From positions 62,001 to 126,000 of the forward strand of contig CANGAW010000001.1 in assembly GCA_947451925.1 (NCBI GenBank): a stretch of DNA of 64,000 bases, in the 5' to 3' direction. The translations under genes and the position numbers were made by a program. Below the pieces are notes generated by a model. The model did no database searches, had not been told where the DNA came from, and worked only from the letters and a program-made list of their open reading frames with translations. This DNA comes from Burkholderiales bacterium (GTDB lineage: Bacteria > Pseudomonadota > Gammaproteobacteria > Burkholderiales > Burkholderiaceae_D). Below, piece by piece: positions 26,859-36,253 of the stretch; position 1 is the first letter of the stretch, and each line of letters opens with the position of its first letter.

Positions 26859-27344
26859 ATGCAGACCTGGAAAGCCCTATTGCATGAAGAAGCCGGCACG
26901 CTCGCTCTGGGCGCAGCACTGGCGCGCGTGCTGCAACCGGGACTTGTACTGTATCTGCACGGCGAACTCGGCGCTGGCAAAACCTGCTTAACCCGCGCCT
27001 TGTTGCATGCAGCAGGTTATCAGGGCCGCGTCAAAAGCCCCACCTACACGCTGGTTGAACCCTACCAGATCAGCTTGCATGGCAAACCGCTTGAAGTGCT
27101 GCATTTTGATCTGTATCGGATGACGAGCCCGGAAGAATTCATTGAAGCCGGCTTTCGTGAGCATTTTGACAGTGAGCGAATTTGCATCGTTGAATGGCCG
27201 GAACAGGCAGCCGGCCTGTTGCCGGTTGCGGATATGGAGCTATTTCTTCGTGTTGAAGGCCAAGGCCGTGCGGTAGAATTAGTTACTCATACGGCACAGG
27301 GCGCTACATGCCTCGAACACCTGCACTTAAGTCCCAATCTGTGA
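26859..27344 (+). CDS. tsaE: tRNA threonylcarbamoylation ATPase TsaE
   Basis: A 161-residue P-loop ATPase that drives the TsaB-TsaD complex. The Walker A is HGELGAGKTCLTRALL (residue about 35), and SPTYTLVEPY and LHFDLYRM follow as expected, with IVEWPEQ near residue 110. Its last 37 bases overlap the start of the amidase gene in another frame, a common tsaE-amiC arrangement. It diverges from queG. Confidence 0.95.
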   Translation: MQTWKALLHEEAGTLALGAALARVLQPGLVLYLHGELGAGKTCLTRALLHAAGYQGRVKSPTYTLVEPYQISLHGKPLEVLHFDLYRMTSPEEFIEAGFREHFDSERICIVEWPEQAAGLLPVADMELFLRVEGQGRAVELVTHTAQGATCLEHLHLSPNL

Positions 27345-28582
27345 CTCCCATTTCCCGTCGCACGGTTTTAAAAGCCGGCGCGACGCTGCTGCTATCGGTT
27401 TGCTCCGTGGGATCGGCCCGCTCGGCAGAAGTCGTGGCGGTGCGGGTCTGGCCGTCACCGGACTATTCACGCTTGACGCTGGAAACCAGCAGCAAACTCA
27501 AGACTACGCATTTTCTTGTCAAAGACCCGAATCGTCTGGTCATTGAAATCGAAGGCATCAATCTGGATGCGAAGCTGAAAAGTCTGGTCGCGAAAATTCA
27601 CGCAAATGACCCGCTGATTGCCAGCGCGCGCATAGGGCAAAACCGTCCCGGTGTGGTCAGACTGGTGCTGGATCTGAAAGCCGAAGTCAGGCCGCAGATT
27701 TTTTCTCTGGAGCCGATTGATCAGTACAAGCACCGTCTGATTTTTGACTTGTACCCGAACACGCCGGCAGACCCGATCAGCAGCTTTTTGAAAGACCGTG
27801 CCGAAGCCGGCAATAACGCCAACAGCACCAACAACACAGCAGAGTCGGCAGAAGAGCAGACGCAAAAGCTTACCCGTTTATTTACCGTGGCGCTTGACCC
27901 CGGCCATGGCGGTGAAGACCCCGGTGCCGTTGGTGCAGGTGGCAGTCTTGAAAAAGACGTGGTGCTATCCATTGCCCGCCGGCTGAAAGCCAAGCTGGAA
28001 AGCCAGCCTAACGTGCGGGTAATGCTAACCCGCGACGGTGACTATTTCGTGCCGCTGGATGTGCGCGTCAAGGAAGCGCGCAAGATACAGGCTGACTTGT
28101 TTGTCTCGATTCATGCCGACGCTTTTGTCGAACCGACAGCGCGTGGCTCGTCCGTATTTGCCTTGTCCAATAAGGGCGCCAGTTCAACGGCTGCACGCTG
28201 GCTGGCTAACAAAGAAAATGCGGCCGATCTGATTGGTGGCATTCATATCAAGAGCAATCATCAGCATTTGTCCAGCGTGCTGCTGGACCTGTCGACCACG
28301 GCGCAAATTAACGACAGCCTGAAGCTGGCCAAGTCGGTGCTCGGCGAAATCGGCAAAATCAATCGCCTGCACAAAGAGCAGGTTGAGCAGGCCGGATTTG
28401 CTGTGTTAAAAGCGCCGGACATTCCCAGCATTCTGGTAGAAACCGCCTTCATCTCTAACCCGGAAGAAGAAGCCAAACTCACTGACAATAATTATCAGGA
28501 CCAGATGGCTGATGCGCTCATGCGCGGCATACGCCGCTATTTACTGAAGAATCCTTCGCTGATTCGTAACAAGCTGACCTGA
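27308..28582 (+). CDS. amiC: N-acetylmuramoyl-L-alanine amidase, AmiC type, Tat-exported
   Basis: A 424-residue periplasmic amidase that cuts septal peptidoglycan. The N-terminus has a twin-arginine motif (ISRRTVLKAGATLLL) and a cleavage region near SARSAEV. An AMIN domain (about 38-150) targets the septum. The zinc amidase domain (about 195-415) shows DPGHGGEDPGAVG, SIHADAF and VETAFISNPEEE with the metal ligands and catalytic Glu. A Ser/Thr/Asn-rich linker joins them. The start inside tsaE implies coupling. Confidence 0.94.
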   Translation: MPRTPALKSQSVTPISRRTVLKAGATLLLSVCSVGSARSAEVVAVRVWPSPDYSRLTLETSSKLKTTHFLVKDPNRLVIEIEGINLDAKLKSLVAKIHANDPLIASARIGQNRPGVVRLVLDLKAEVRPQIFSLEPIDQYKHRLIFDLYPNTPADPISSFLKDRAEAGNNANSTNNTAESAEEQTQKLTRLFTVALDPGHGGEDPGAVGAGGSLEKDVVLSIARRLKAKLESQPNVRVMLTRDGDYFVPLDVRVKEARKIQADLFVSIHADAFVEPTARGSSVFALSNKGASSTAARWLANKENAADLIGGIHIKSNHQHLSSVLLDLSTTAQINDSLKLAKSVLGEIGKINRLHKEQVEQAGFAVLKAPDIPSILVETAFISNPEEEAKLTDNNYQDQMADALMRGIRRYLLKNPSLIRNKLT

Positions 28583-28592
28583 AGCTCAGGCT

Positions 28593-29234
28593 TCATGTCT
28601 GCCTGGCTTTCACCAAGCGCCACACGCCAGCGACCGCCACCGGAATGACTGCCGCACCCACACCGATCAAGACAATGGTGTTGAGATGGTCGCGGATCAA
28701 GGGAATATTGCCAAAGAAATAGCCACCTGCCACCAGCACTGCCACCCACACCACCGCACCGCTGATGTTATAGAGCTGAAATTTCACAAACGGCATCTGC
28801 GAGACGCCCGCGACAAACGGCGCAAAGGTGCGTACCACCGGTAGCCAGCGCGCCAGCACAATGGTTTTTCCGCCATGGCTGTCAAAAAAGGCATGCGTCT
28901 TTTGCAGCGCATGACGATCCAGCCAGCGGTAGTTTTGCGTGTAAGCCTTGCTGCCAATGGCGCGGCCAATCAAATAATTAACGGTATTACCCGTAACCGC
29001 TGCCACAATCAGCAAACTCACCAGCAGCCAGACATTCATTGTGCCGCTGGCGCAAAATGCGCCGCCAACAAAGAGCAAGGTGTCCCCTGGCAAAAATGGG
29101 AACACCACCAGCCCGGTTTCGGCAAAGACAATCGCAAACAACAGCGCATAGACTGCCGCGCCGTAATTCACCAGCATCGTGCCAAGGGTTTTATCAACAT
29201 GCAGCAGCATGCCGAAGAGTTCGCTTAATTCCAT
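28593..29234 (-). CDS. DedA family membrane protein
   Basis: A 213-residue inner membrane protein with the DedA/SNARE-associated landmarks FPFLPGDTLLFVGGAFCASG, GNTVNYLIGRAIG and ARWLPVVRTFAPFVAGVSQM, including the Arg residues thought to matter for transport. DedA proteins move undecaprenyl phosphate or related lipids and affect membrane potential. Start 29234 (MELSEL) is a choice between several in-frame ATGs; 29258 is the main alternative and neither has a clear ribosome site. It converges with amiC and diverges from mutL. Confidence 0.9.
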   Translation of the reverse strand: MELSELFGMLLHVDKTLGTMLVNYGAAVYALLFAIVFAETGLVVFPFLPGDTLLFVGGAFCASGTMNVWLLVSLLIVAAVTGNTVNYLIGRAIGSKAYTQNYRWLDRHALQKTHAFFDSHGGKTIVLARWLPVVRTFAPFVAGVSQMPFVKFQLYNISGAVVWVAVLVAGGYFFGNIPLIRDHLNTIVLIGVGAAVIPVAVAGVWRLVKARQT

Positions 29235-29337
29235 TGTTTGTACTCGCGCGGGATCCATAAAGGGCAGCCGGATCATACACCGGCTGGTACAGCCTTCCCA
29301 GCATAAAAGCCGGACTGGGCAACGGTATAATCGCGCC

Positions 29338-31107
29338 ATGATTGTTCCCGCCCATGCACACCGTGCCATTACCCCCTTGCCTGATCAACTGATTTCCCAG
29401 ATTGCCGCCGGGGAGGTGATCGAGCGTCCATCTGCTGTCGTCAAAGAATTATTGGAAAACGCGCTTGATGCCGGCGCCACCCAGATCAGCGTGCGACTGG
29501 AACAGGGCGGCGTCAAGCGCATCGCTATTACCGACAATGGCCGTGGCATTCCGCCTGCGCAAATGCCGCTGGCTCTGGCCCGCCATGCGACATCCAAAAT
29601 TGCTTCACTGACTGACCTGGAAAACGTCACTACGCTGGGCTTTCGCGGCGAAGCACTGGCATCGATTGCGTCCGTTGCGCAATTAACGCTGACTTCACGC
29701 AGCACCGATCAAGCCCATGCGTGGCAACTCAGCGGCCAGCCGCACAGCGAGCCTGAACCGGCATCCGGCACCCAAGGCACCACGGTTGATGTGGAAGATT
29801 TGTATTTCAACACGCCGGCACGACGCAAATTTTTAAAAACCGAACAAACCGAATACGGCCATTGCATGGAAGTCGTGCGCCGCATTGCACTGGCGCGACC
29901 GGATGTGAATTTTTCGGTGACGCACAATGGCCGCGCCGTCGAGCATTGGAAAGAAGCCGAACAAGACAAACGCAGCGCGCAAATCCTGGGCGATGAATTT
30001 GCCAATGCGCGCCTGCCCTTGCAGGAAGCGGCAGGCCCACTGAATTTATATGGCTTTGTCGGCTTGCCCACAGCGGCACGGGCGCGCGCCGACGCCCAGT
30101 ACTTTTATGTCAACGGCCGCTTCGTGCGCGACAAACTGCTCACCCATGCCGTGCGTTCTGCCTATCAGGATGTGCTGCATGGCGACCGTTATCCATCGTA
30201 TCTGCTGCAGCTTGATCTGGACCCGGCATTAGTTGATGTGAATGTGCATCCCTCAAAAATCGAAGTACGTTTTCGCGACAGCCGCGCAGTCCATCAGTTT
30301 GTATATCACGCTGTTAACCGCTGTCTGGCACAAACCTCGGCCACGTCATTTGGCAGCAGCCCGGCGCCACTGGCTGCCCCCAGCAATGCGATGCCGTGGA
30401 TGCGCATGCAGCAACAAACCAGCTTTGGTGTGGCACAGGACACTGCCAGCTATGGCAGTTTGTTCACCAGCGCGTCCCTGCAAACTGCCACACCCACTGT
30501 GATGCCTGCAGCATCAGAAGAAGAATTCCCGCTCGGCTTCGCACTGGCGCAATTGCACGGCGTGTTCGTGCTGGCGCAAAATCGCGCCGGTCTGATCGTG
30601 GTCGACATGCATGCCGCACACGAAAGAATTTTGTACGAACAATTCAAGCAAGCGCTCGAATCCAACACCGTGCAATTGCAGCCGCTGTTAATTCCGATGA
30701 CCTTCGTTGCCGACCCGGTTGAAGTCGGCACGGTAGAAGAGCATCAGCAGGTGTTAACAGCGCTGGGGTTTGATATCGCAGTGATGTCACCGACAACGCT
30801 GGCCGTGCGCGGCATTCCCGCTTTGCTGAAAAACAGCGATGCACAAGCGTTGGCCCGCGACGTGCTGCGCGATGTGCGCGAATTCGGCGGCTCGCGGGTT
30901 CTGGTCGAACGACGCAACGAACTGCTCGGCACCATGGCTTGCCACACGGCGGTGCGTGCCAATCGCATATTAAGCATGCCCGAAATGAATGCGCTGCTGC
31001 GGCAAATGGAAGCCACTGAACGCGCCGACCAATGCAATCATGGTCGCCCGACCTGGGTTCAGCTGGCCGTGTCAGACCTTGATAAATTATTTTTACGTGG
31101 ACAATAA
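29338..31107 (+). CDS. mutL: DNA mismatch repair protein MutL
   Basis: A 589-residue GHKL ATPase that links MutS to downstream repair. The N-terminal ATPase motifs are clear: LPDQLISQIAAGEVIERPSA, VKELLENALDAGAT, DNGRGI, TSKI and LGFRGEALASI. The C-terminal dimerisation domain (about 395-589) lacks an obvious DQHAX2EX4E endonuclease motif: it reads VVDMHAAHERILYEQ, which keeps the DMHAAHERI core. Hence an active endonuclease is possible but not certain. It sits six bases before the bcr-type gene. Confidence 0.96.
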   Translation: MIVPAHAHRAITPLPDQLISQIAAGEVIERPSAVVKELLENALDAGATQISVRLEQGGVKRIAITDNGRGIPPAQMPLALARHATSKIASLTDLENVTTLGFRGEALASIASVAQLTLTSRSTDQAHAWQLSGQPHSEPEPASGTQGTTVDVEDLYFNTPARRKFLKTEQTEYGHCMEVVRRIALARPDVNFSVTHNGRAVEHWKEAEQDKRSAQILGDEFANARLPLQEAAGPLNLYGFVGLPTAARARADAQYFYVNGRFVRDKLLTHAVRSAYQDVLHGDRYPSYLLQLDLDPALVDVNVHPSKIEVRFRDSRAVHQFVYHAVNRCLAQTSATSFGSSPAPLAAPSNAMPWMRMQQQTSFGVAQDTASYGSLFTSASLQTATPTVMPAASEEEFPLGFALAQLHGVFVLAQNRAGLIVVDMHAAHERILYEQFKQALESNTVQLQPLLIPMTFVADPVEVGTVEEHQQVLTALGFDIAVMSPTTLAVRGIPALLKNSDAQALARDVLRDVREFGGSRVLVERRNELLGTMACHTAVRANRILSMPEMNALLRQMEATERADQCNHGRPTWVQLAVSDLDKLFLRGQ

Positions 31108-31113
31108 AACACC

Positions 31114-32319
31114 ATGAGTCGTCCACCGCTTGCGCAGTTCGCCCATGCGCCCATCCTGGTACTAATCACCGCGATGTTGATGATGCAGCCGCTCTCCACC
31201 GATCTGTATCTGGCATCCTTGCCCAGTCTGGCAAGCGGCTTTCAGGTGCCGGTGTCAACGGTCCAGTTAACCTTGTCGCTGTTTGTCATTGGCTTTGGTG
31301 GCGCGCAACTCATCATCGGCCCGCTGTCGGATCGCTTTGGCCGCCGGCCTGTTTTGCTCATTGGTTTGAGTTTGTATGTAGTGGCTAGCGCCTTGTGCGG
31401 ACTGGCCTCATCGATTGCGTTGCTGATTGCAGCGCGCTTTCTGCAGGCACTGGGCTGCTGTTCGGCAGTGATCATTGCCCGCGCTATCGTGCGCGATGCC
31501 TATGCGCCAGAAGACAGCGCCAGACTGATTGCGCGTGCCAGCACCTGGATTTCGCTAGCCCCCATCATCGGCCCCATACTGGGTTCCTATTTACAGGTGG
31601 CATTTGGCTGGCGCGCAGCCTTCGTTGCATTAGGCCTGTTTTCATCCATCGTATTGACCGCCTGCATCCTGCGCCTGCCCGAGACCAACGAACATAAAAA
31701 TCCGCACGCCACCAATTTGTCCGGCATGCTGGCCAACTACCGTCTGGTATTGGGCTCGCGCGTGTTCTGGATCCATGCGCTGCCCGGCGCTTTTTCGTAC
31801 GGCGTGATTTTTTTGTTTATCTCAGGCTCCTCTTTTGTGCTGATCAATGTGCTGGGCGTGCCGACGCAATGGTTTGGCTATTGTTTCGCGCTCGGCGTGT
31901 CCGGCTACATGACCGGCACCCTGATTTGCCGGCGGCTGTTAAAAAGCATCAGCAGCGTTGCCGCACTGCGTATTGGCACCACATGCTCACTCATTTCGGG
32001 CAGCTTTTTTCTGGCTACGACCATCGCCGGGCTTGCGCACTGGGCCATCATGGTGGTGGCGATGTTCATGGCCATGGTCTCGCATGGCATTAATTTTCCG
32101 GTCACGCAATCTGGTGCAGTCTCGCCCTTCCACAAACAGGCAGGGACTGCAGCCGGTCTGATGGGTGCACTGCTGATGTTGTTTGCCTTTTTAGTAGGCA
32201 GTCTGGTCGGCGCTACAAACAATGGCACGCTGTATCCGATGGCAAGCATTGCCTTCGTGCTGGGCTTGCTGAATTTTTGTTCGGTACGTGTTCTCGCCCG
32301 TTCTCCCACTTGCGAATGA
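31114..32319 (+). CDS. Bcr/CflA family multidrug efflux MFS transporter
   Basis: A 401-residue major facilitator with about twelve hydrophobic segments. [36 protein letters not shown] (motif A) and [19 protein letters not shown] (motif C region) place it in the Bcr/CflA drug:proton antiporter group. Substrate unknown. It follows mutL by six bases and its TGA overlaps the miaA ATG, so mutL-bcr-miaA forms one transcription unit. Confidence 0.9.
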   Translation: MSRPPLAQFAHAPILVLITAMLMMQPLSTDLYLASLPSLASGFQVPVSTVQLTLSLFVIGFGGAQLIIGPLSDRFGRRPVLLIGLSLYVVASALCGLASSIALLIAARFLQALGCCSAVIIARAIVRDAYAPEDSARLIARASTWISLAPIIGPILGSYLQVAFGWRAAFVALGLFSSIVLTACILRLPETNEHKNPHATNLSGMLANYRLVLGSRVFWIHALPGAFSYGVIFLFISGSSFVLINVLGVPTQWFGYCFALGVSGYMTGTLICRRLLKSISSVAALRIGTTCSLISGSFFLATTIAGLAHWAIMVVAMFMAMVSHGINFPVTQSGAVSPFHKQAGTAAGLMGALLMLFAFLVGSLVGATNNGTLYPMASIAFVLGLLNFCSVRVLARSPTCE

Positions 32320-33263
32320 ACAGCATAAAAAAACCACTGGCTGTGGCCATCATGGGGCCCACCGCCTCCGGCAAAACGGCGGCGGCGCTGCATATCGCCG
32401 CGCAACTGCCTTGCGAAATCATCTCGGTCGATTCGGCGCTGGTCTATCGCGGCATGGATATCGGTTCGGCCAAACCCAGCCTGGCAGAACGCGCAGCTGT
32501 GCCGCATCACTTGATTGATATTCTGGAGCCGAGCGAGTCCTATTCGGTGATGCAATTCCGGCAGGACGCCATCAGGCTGGTTAGCGAAATCAATGCCCGT
32601 GGCAAGCTGGCCTTGCTGGTTGGCGGCACCATGCTGTATTTCAAAGCCTTGCGCGACGGGCTGGACGATTTGCCGCAAGCGGACAAAGCGCTGCGTGCGC
32701 AACTCGACGCCGACATTGCCGCCTTCGGAAGCCCGGCCCTGCACGCCCGCCTGCAAACTCTGGACCCAATCACTGCTGCCCGCCTCAAACCCAATGACAC
32801 CCAGCGCATTCAACGGGCAATGGAAATCCAGTTACTGACCGGCCAACCGATGTCAGCGCTGCTGGATAAGGCCATCAAGGTCGAGCTGCCGTTTACGTTG
32901 CTGCCCTTTGCCCTGGAGCCTTCAGATCGCAGCGTGCTGCATCAGCGCATTGCACTGCGATTTGACCAAATGCTCAATGCCAGCCCCGGCCTGCTCGACG
33001 AAGTGCGCAACTTGCGCAGCCGCGGCGACTTGCATCCACAACTGCCGTCCATGCGCTGCGTCGGTTACCGGCAAGCCTGGGAGTATCTGGATGGCGAGAT
33101 TGATTTGCACAGTTTGCGCGAAAAAGGCATCGCTGCCACCCGCCAGTTAGCGAAACGGCAACTGACCTGGCTGCGCAGCATGCCAGACCGAATCGTGGTC
33201 GATTGTCTGGCGCCGGATGCGGCACAGAATATTCTTGAGCAAGTTCAGGCTCACTTAGGTTGA
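32316..33263 (+). CDS. miaA: tRNA dimethylallyltransferase MiaA
   Basis: A 315-residue enzyme that puts dimethylallyl on N6 of A37 in tRNAs reading UNN codons. P-loop [13 protein letters not shown] at residue 11, then [34 protein letters not shown] and the C-terminal [13 protein letters not shown] are intact. The start at 32316 overlaps the upstream stop (ATGA). MiaB, the next enzyme on the same adenosine, is at the right edge of the window. tRNA-Met follows 37 bases later. Confidence 0.96.
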   Translation: MNSIKKPLAVAIMGPTASGKTAAALHIAAQLPCEIISVDSALVYRGMDIGSAKPSLAERAAVPHHLIDILEPSESYSVMQFRQDAIRLVSEINARGKLALLVGGTMLYFKALRDGLDDLPQADKALRAQLDADIAAFGSPALHARLQTLDPITAARLKPNDTQRIQRAMEIQLLTGQPMSALLDKAIKVELPFTLLPFALEPSDRSVLHQRIALRFDQMLNASPGLLDEVRNLRSRGDLHPQLPSMRCVGYRQAWEYLDGEIDLHSLREKGIAATRQLAKRQLTWLRSMPDRIVVDCLAPDAAQNILEQVQAHLG

Positions 33264-33300
33264 CACGAATCACCGCAGCCGCCATAATTTCGGGCTTCGT

Positions 33301-33377
33301 GGTGATATAGCTCAGTTGGTTAGAGCACAGCACTCATAATGCTGGGGTCGGTGGTTCAAATCCACCTATCACCACCA
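33301..33377 (+). tRNA. metT: tRNA-Met(CAU), elongator type
   Basis: A 77-base cloverleaf with encoded CCA. GGTGATA pairs with TATCACC, the D arm reads GCTCAGTTGGTTAGAGC, the anticodon loop is CTCATAA, and the T arm is GTGGTTCAAATCCAC. The first base pair is closed, so it is not the initiator tRNA; the AGCACTCATAATGCTGGGG anticodon arm is like elongator tRNA-Met. Confidence 0.93.
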
Positions 33378-33388
33378 CAAGTCTTCAG

Positions 33389-33424
33389 TAAAAAAGCACT
33401 CAGAGCGATCTGCGTGCTTTTTTT
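33389..33424 (+). terminator. Terminator after tRNA-Met
   Basis: AAAAAGCAC and GTGCTTTTTTT form a stem around CAGAGCGATCTGC, ending in a T-run. It closes the miaA-tRNA unit. Confidence 0.75.
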
Positions 33425-33446
33425 ACGTCTGAAAGAACGTATCAGG

Positions 33447-33683
33447 TCTGGCTGCTGGCGAATGCCAGATAGTTAAGTGAAAATTTATTCGCTTGCAATG
33501 AAAGACACTGGGTCCCGGCCTGCGCCGGGACGACGTTTGCGGGGCTAGATAGCGGTAACTCGTCATCACATGCAGGTGATGAAGGTAGGAAATTGGAATG
33601 CGCCTCAACCTCTACCGTCGCCCCAGCGCAGGCTGGGGCCCAGCGTCTTTACTTCACTGACCGGCATTAGGCTGCTGCCAACT
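33447..33683. repeat. Large imperfect palindrome, REP-like intergenic element (copy 2)
   Basis: Nested inverted repeats: GGCTGCTGGC...GCTGCTGCC at the edges, then AGTTAAGTGA/TCACTGACC-type arms, AGACACTGGGTCCCGG/CCCAGCGTCT and GGTCCCGGCCTGCGCC against CCCCAGCGCAGGCTGGGGCC. Architecture and core words are shared with 15566-15764. The centre also holds a small hairpin, CATCACATGCAGGTGATG (33564-33581). Confidence 0.72.
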
Positions 33684-33706
33684 TGCCCAGCAAGAAAAAA
33701 ACAGAA

Positions 33707-34708
33707 TCAATATTTCTGCAGCAAATATTCACTCACCTTCGTCGCATCTTTAGTCAGCAAAGTATCGAGACGAGAATTCATCACGTAGATATTCTTACCA
33801 ACTTTCGTCGCAGTAGTCGGAAACGAATGGGCAGTTTTATGCACAGCGTGTTGCGTGGCAGACTTCCAGCCGTCTGTAGAGATCAGCTCCACCACTTGGT
33901 CATTGCCTGCATTTTGCACGATAGTCAGGCGGGTTTTGTCACGTAACAGCATGCCGTCTGCGCCTTTCAATGCTTCGGGCAGGCTCACGCGTTCAATGTC
34001 GGCGCCATTGCTGGTGCTAATGCGGAAGATTTCGCCGCTGTTATATTTATTGACTAGTAAATAACCATCCGGATGCGCCACGATGCCGTTTAGGTTGAAT
34101 CCTTCACCCTTGAACAAATCGCTTCTCGCAAACACGCTGGCCTGACCTTTGACATCCACGCGATAAATCACCGGGGAAAAACTGTCGGTCACATAGATAT
34201 TGCCCGCCACGTCCATCGTCAGATCATTGGCGAAATGACCGCCTTCCACCAGCTTGCTCAGGTCATGATATGCACGGCGCTCGCCGGTCTTAGCATCGTA
34301 AGCTGCCACTGCTGCCAGTTTGTTTGCCGTGGCAGGACTGCTACGAGTCGATGCACCCAAGTCGCCAATAGCGGTCCACAGCAGGTTGCGTTTAGTGTCC
34401 AGATACAGGCCTACACTGGCGACGAGTTTTTCGTCCTGAATAAAGGGGGTGTAGACACCCTTGGTCGTCACTTTGCCTATTACGCCCTTATGAATGGAGC
34501 TGACAAAAAACACTTTTTGCGCAGGGTGCCATGCAATGCCCTCGGGGTAGGCTTGGTCTGCCGTAAAGGTAATGCCTTGCGGCGACACAGCATCTGCGGC
34601 CTGGGTCAGGCCAGCGCAAAACATGGGGATGCTCAGCTGCGCTGCGACGACGAAGTTGCGGATAAATTTAGCGTTGCTCAATGTAGACATGGGAAGCTTT
34701 CTGGCCAT
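33707..34708 (-). CDS. Exported SMP-30/gluconolactonase-like beta-propeller protein
   Basis: A 333-residue protein with a signal peptide (VVAAQLSIPMFCAGLTQAADA) and repeated propeller blades: YPEGIAWHPAQKVFFVSSI, FANDLTMDVAGNIYVTDSFSPVIYRV and GEGFNLNGIVAHPDGYLLV. These are signatures of the SMP-30/strictosidine-synthase-like superfamily, whose members are Ca2+-dependent lactonases or have no known activity. The second in-frame ATG at 34690 (MSTLSN) gives an equally good signal peptide. It stands alone, flanked by a repeat and a degraded region. Substrate unknown. Confidence 0.75.
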   Translation of the reverse strand: MARKLPMSTLSNAKFIRNFVVAAQLSIPMFCAGLTQAADAVSPQGITFTADQAYPEGIAWHPAQKVFFVSSIHKGVIGKVTTKGVYTPFIQDEKLVASVGLYLDTKRNLLWTAIGDLGASTRSSPATANKLAAVAAYDAKTGERRAYHDLSKLVEGGHFANDLTMDVAGNIYVTDSFSPVIYRVDVKGQASVFARSDLFKGEGFNLNGIVAHPDGYLLVNKYNSGEIFRISTSNGADIERVSLPEALKGADGMLLRDKTRLTIVQNAGNDQVVELISTDGWKSATQHAVHKTAHSFPTTATKVGKNIYVMNSRLDTLLTKDATKVSEYLLQKY

Positions 34709-34843
34709 GAGGCCCGCAAGGTTTTAACAGCGATAAAAAGCGAAGCGTTTTCGTTCAAACCCAATAGGCCTGCCCTTGTCGAAGCGATATTTCAACAAAG
34801 TTAACACTTCGATTCAAAGACAAAAGCAGTCCAAACGAGGCAG

Positions 34844-35340
34844 TTAACGAACCGCGTTTAATGCGGATTTTTCTTCACGCTGCTTTCCTGGTGTGCGGGT
34901 ACATCGCATCCATAGCAGTCTGGTCCATTTCGGTCTTGAACTTGTGCGCATCACCCAGTGACGGGTTGCCAGGTAGTCGTAGTTGATGTGCCAACGCCGT
35001 GCCGCTTCAAAATCATAACGATTTTGCGCATATTCTTTTGGCTCTGGCGCAAAGTGACGAAAGTGCACCGCCTGACCAGAAAACGGACTAGCGTTGCTGT
35101 TGAAAACGTTGGGGTCGCCCTCTTGTAGCGCTGTTGTGCTGCTCACCGACGCAGGCAAACAGTTTTTGCCACGGCCACAGGCATTTGGCGAGGTGCCTTA
35201 TTGGGATAATCCGTATTTTCAGGAAAATATGAGCCGGTAAACATTGCGCAACCAGCTTGAAATGCAAAAAGCCCTCTGCAACAGAGGGCTGACAGAGGGC
35301 TTTTCGACAGCAGACTAAACTGCATTAATCCTGAATGCAT
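34844..35340 (-). pseudogene. Unrecognised small ORFs, possibly one frameshifted gene
   Basis: Two overlapping minus-strand frames, 35143-35340 (65 codons) and 34844-35158 (104 codons, TTG start), lie end to end in different frames. The second contains a plausible protein stretch (FRHFAPEPKEYAQNRYDFEA, then RRWHINYDYLATRHWVM) with aromatic-rich composition unlike random shadow frames. No strong ribosome site is seen for either. I recognise no family. Reading them as a broken gene is an inference; the first also overlaps a terminator hairpin at 35266-35304, which argues against its translation. Confidence 0.3.
35266..35304 (-). terminator. Terminator after the alanine-zipper lipoprotein gene
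   Basis: On the minus strand AGCCCTCTG-TT-GCAGAGGGCTTTTT, preceded by another AAAAGCCCTCTG, gives a strong stem with a T-run. It lies 59 bases past the lipoprotein stop. Confidence 0.8.
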
Positions 35341-35362
35341 TAACGCATTCAGGCTTCACAAC

Positions 35363-36253
35363 TTAGTCCTTCTTGGCCGGGATCACGCTCAACACACCGT
35401 TTTCGCTCAAGCGTGCTTTCAAGTCGTAAGACACGGCTTTGGCTTCATAGCCAGCAGCGTGCGCATCATTGACCTTGGCTTCGAGTGCGTCAGCAGTCGA
35501 TTGGGCTTTTGACACGCTTTGTGCTGCCTTGTTGGCGGTGGCAGCCACATTGTTGGTGGTCACTTCCAGGTCTTTCACGGCAACGTTCAAACGCTGGCTC
35601 AAGTCTTTGGCATCGTCACTCGCTTGCACAGCGGTCAAGGATTTGCGGTCGGCATCAACAGAGAGTTGACGCGCTGCTTCTGAAGTCGCCAGTGCCGATT
35701 CCGAAACCGATTTGGCTTCAGTGCTGACTGCTACCGATGCCTTCGAAGTCAGGTCCGCTTCCTGGGACAGCTTGTCAGCAGCAGCAGCAACACTTTTTGC
35801 TTCGTCGCTGGCTTGTACCGCAGCTTTGGATGTGGCGCTGGCGTCCGTTGCCAGGCCCACAGCCGATGCGGATGCAGCTTGTGCTTCATCGCTGGCCTTG
35901 GCAGCGGCGGCGGCTGTCTCTGAGGCAGCGGCAGCTGTTTCCGAAGCAGCAGCTGATTTTTCTACAGCGGTGACCGAATTATTTTTTGCTTCGGTGCTGA
36001 CAGCAACGGCGCTATCCGATTGTGCTTTCGCTTCCGCGCTGGTGCCAATTGCCGATTCCGATGCAGCTTTGGATTGTGCAGCAAAAGCGGCAGCCTCTTG
36101 GGCAGCCAGAGCAGCCTGGGCCGCTTCTGCTTTAATTGCCTCGATCTGTGCCTGCAAAGAAGTAACGCTATCGGTTGTAGCGCAACCGGTCAGGAGGGCG
36201 GCAACAACAAATGACAGGGAATAAGCGATGTGACGTGAAGCCGATTTTTTCAT
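35363..36253 (-). CDS. Long alanine-zipper (Lpp/OprI-like) lipoprotein
   Basis: A 296-residue lipoprotein. The signal peptide SLSFVVAALLTGCATTD carries a lipobox (LTGC). The mature part is nearly all helix-forming Ala/Ser/Glu/Lys with heptad-like repeats such as SDSAVAVSTEAKNNS and SKASVAVSTEAKSVSES, then TTNNVAATANKAAQSVSKAQ, ending ARLSENGVLSVIPAKKD. That is the alanine-zipper pattern of Lpp/OprI but about four times longer. The C-terminal Lys could allow peptidoglycan attachment. GGAG sits eight bases before the ATG at 36253. Function as a periplasmic spacer or tether is inferred. Confidence 0.75.
   Translation of the reverse strand: MKKSASRHIAYSLSFVVAALLTGCATTDSVTSLQAQIEAIKAEAAQAALAAQEAAAFAAQSKAASESAIGTSAEAKAQSDSAVAVSTEAKNNSVTAVEKSAAASETAAAASETAAAAAKASDEAQAASASAVGLATDASATSKAAVQASDEAKSVAAAADKLSQEADLTSKASVAVSTEAKSVSESALATSEAARQLSVDADRKSLTAVQASDDAKDLSQRLNVAVKDLEVTTNNVAATANKAAQSVSKAQSTADALEAKVNDAHAAGYEAKAVSYDLKARLSENGVLSVIPAKKD

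Noticed and set aside
31905..32813. Minus-strand frame of 302 codons across bcr and miaA
   Set aside because: It is antisense to two well-recognised genes and has no recognisable motif.
35712..36224. Plus-strand frame of 170 codons inside the alanine-zipper gene
   Set aside because: Alanine/serine repeats read open on the opposite strand; the minus-strand gene has a lipobox and a ribosome site.
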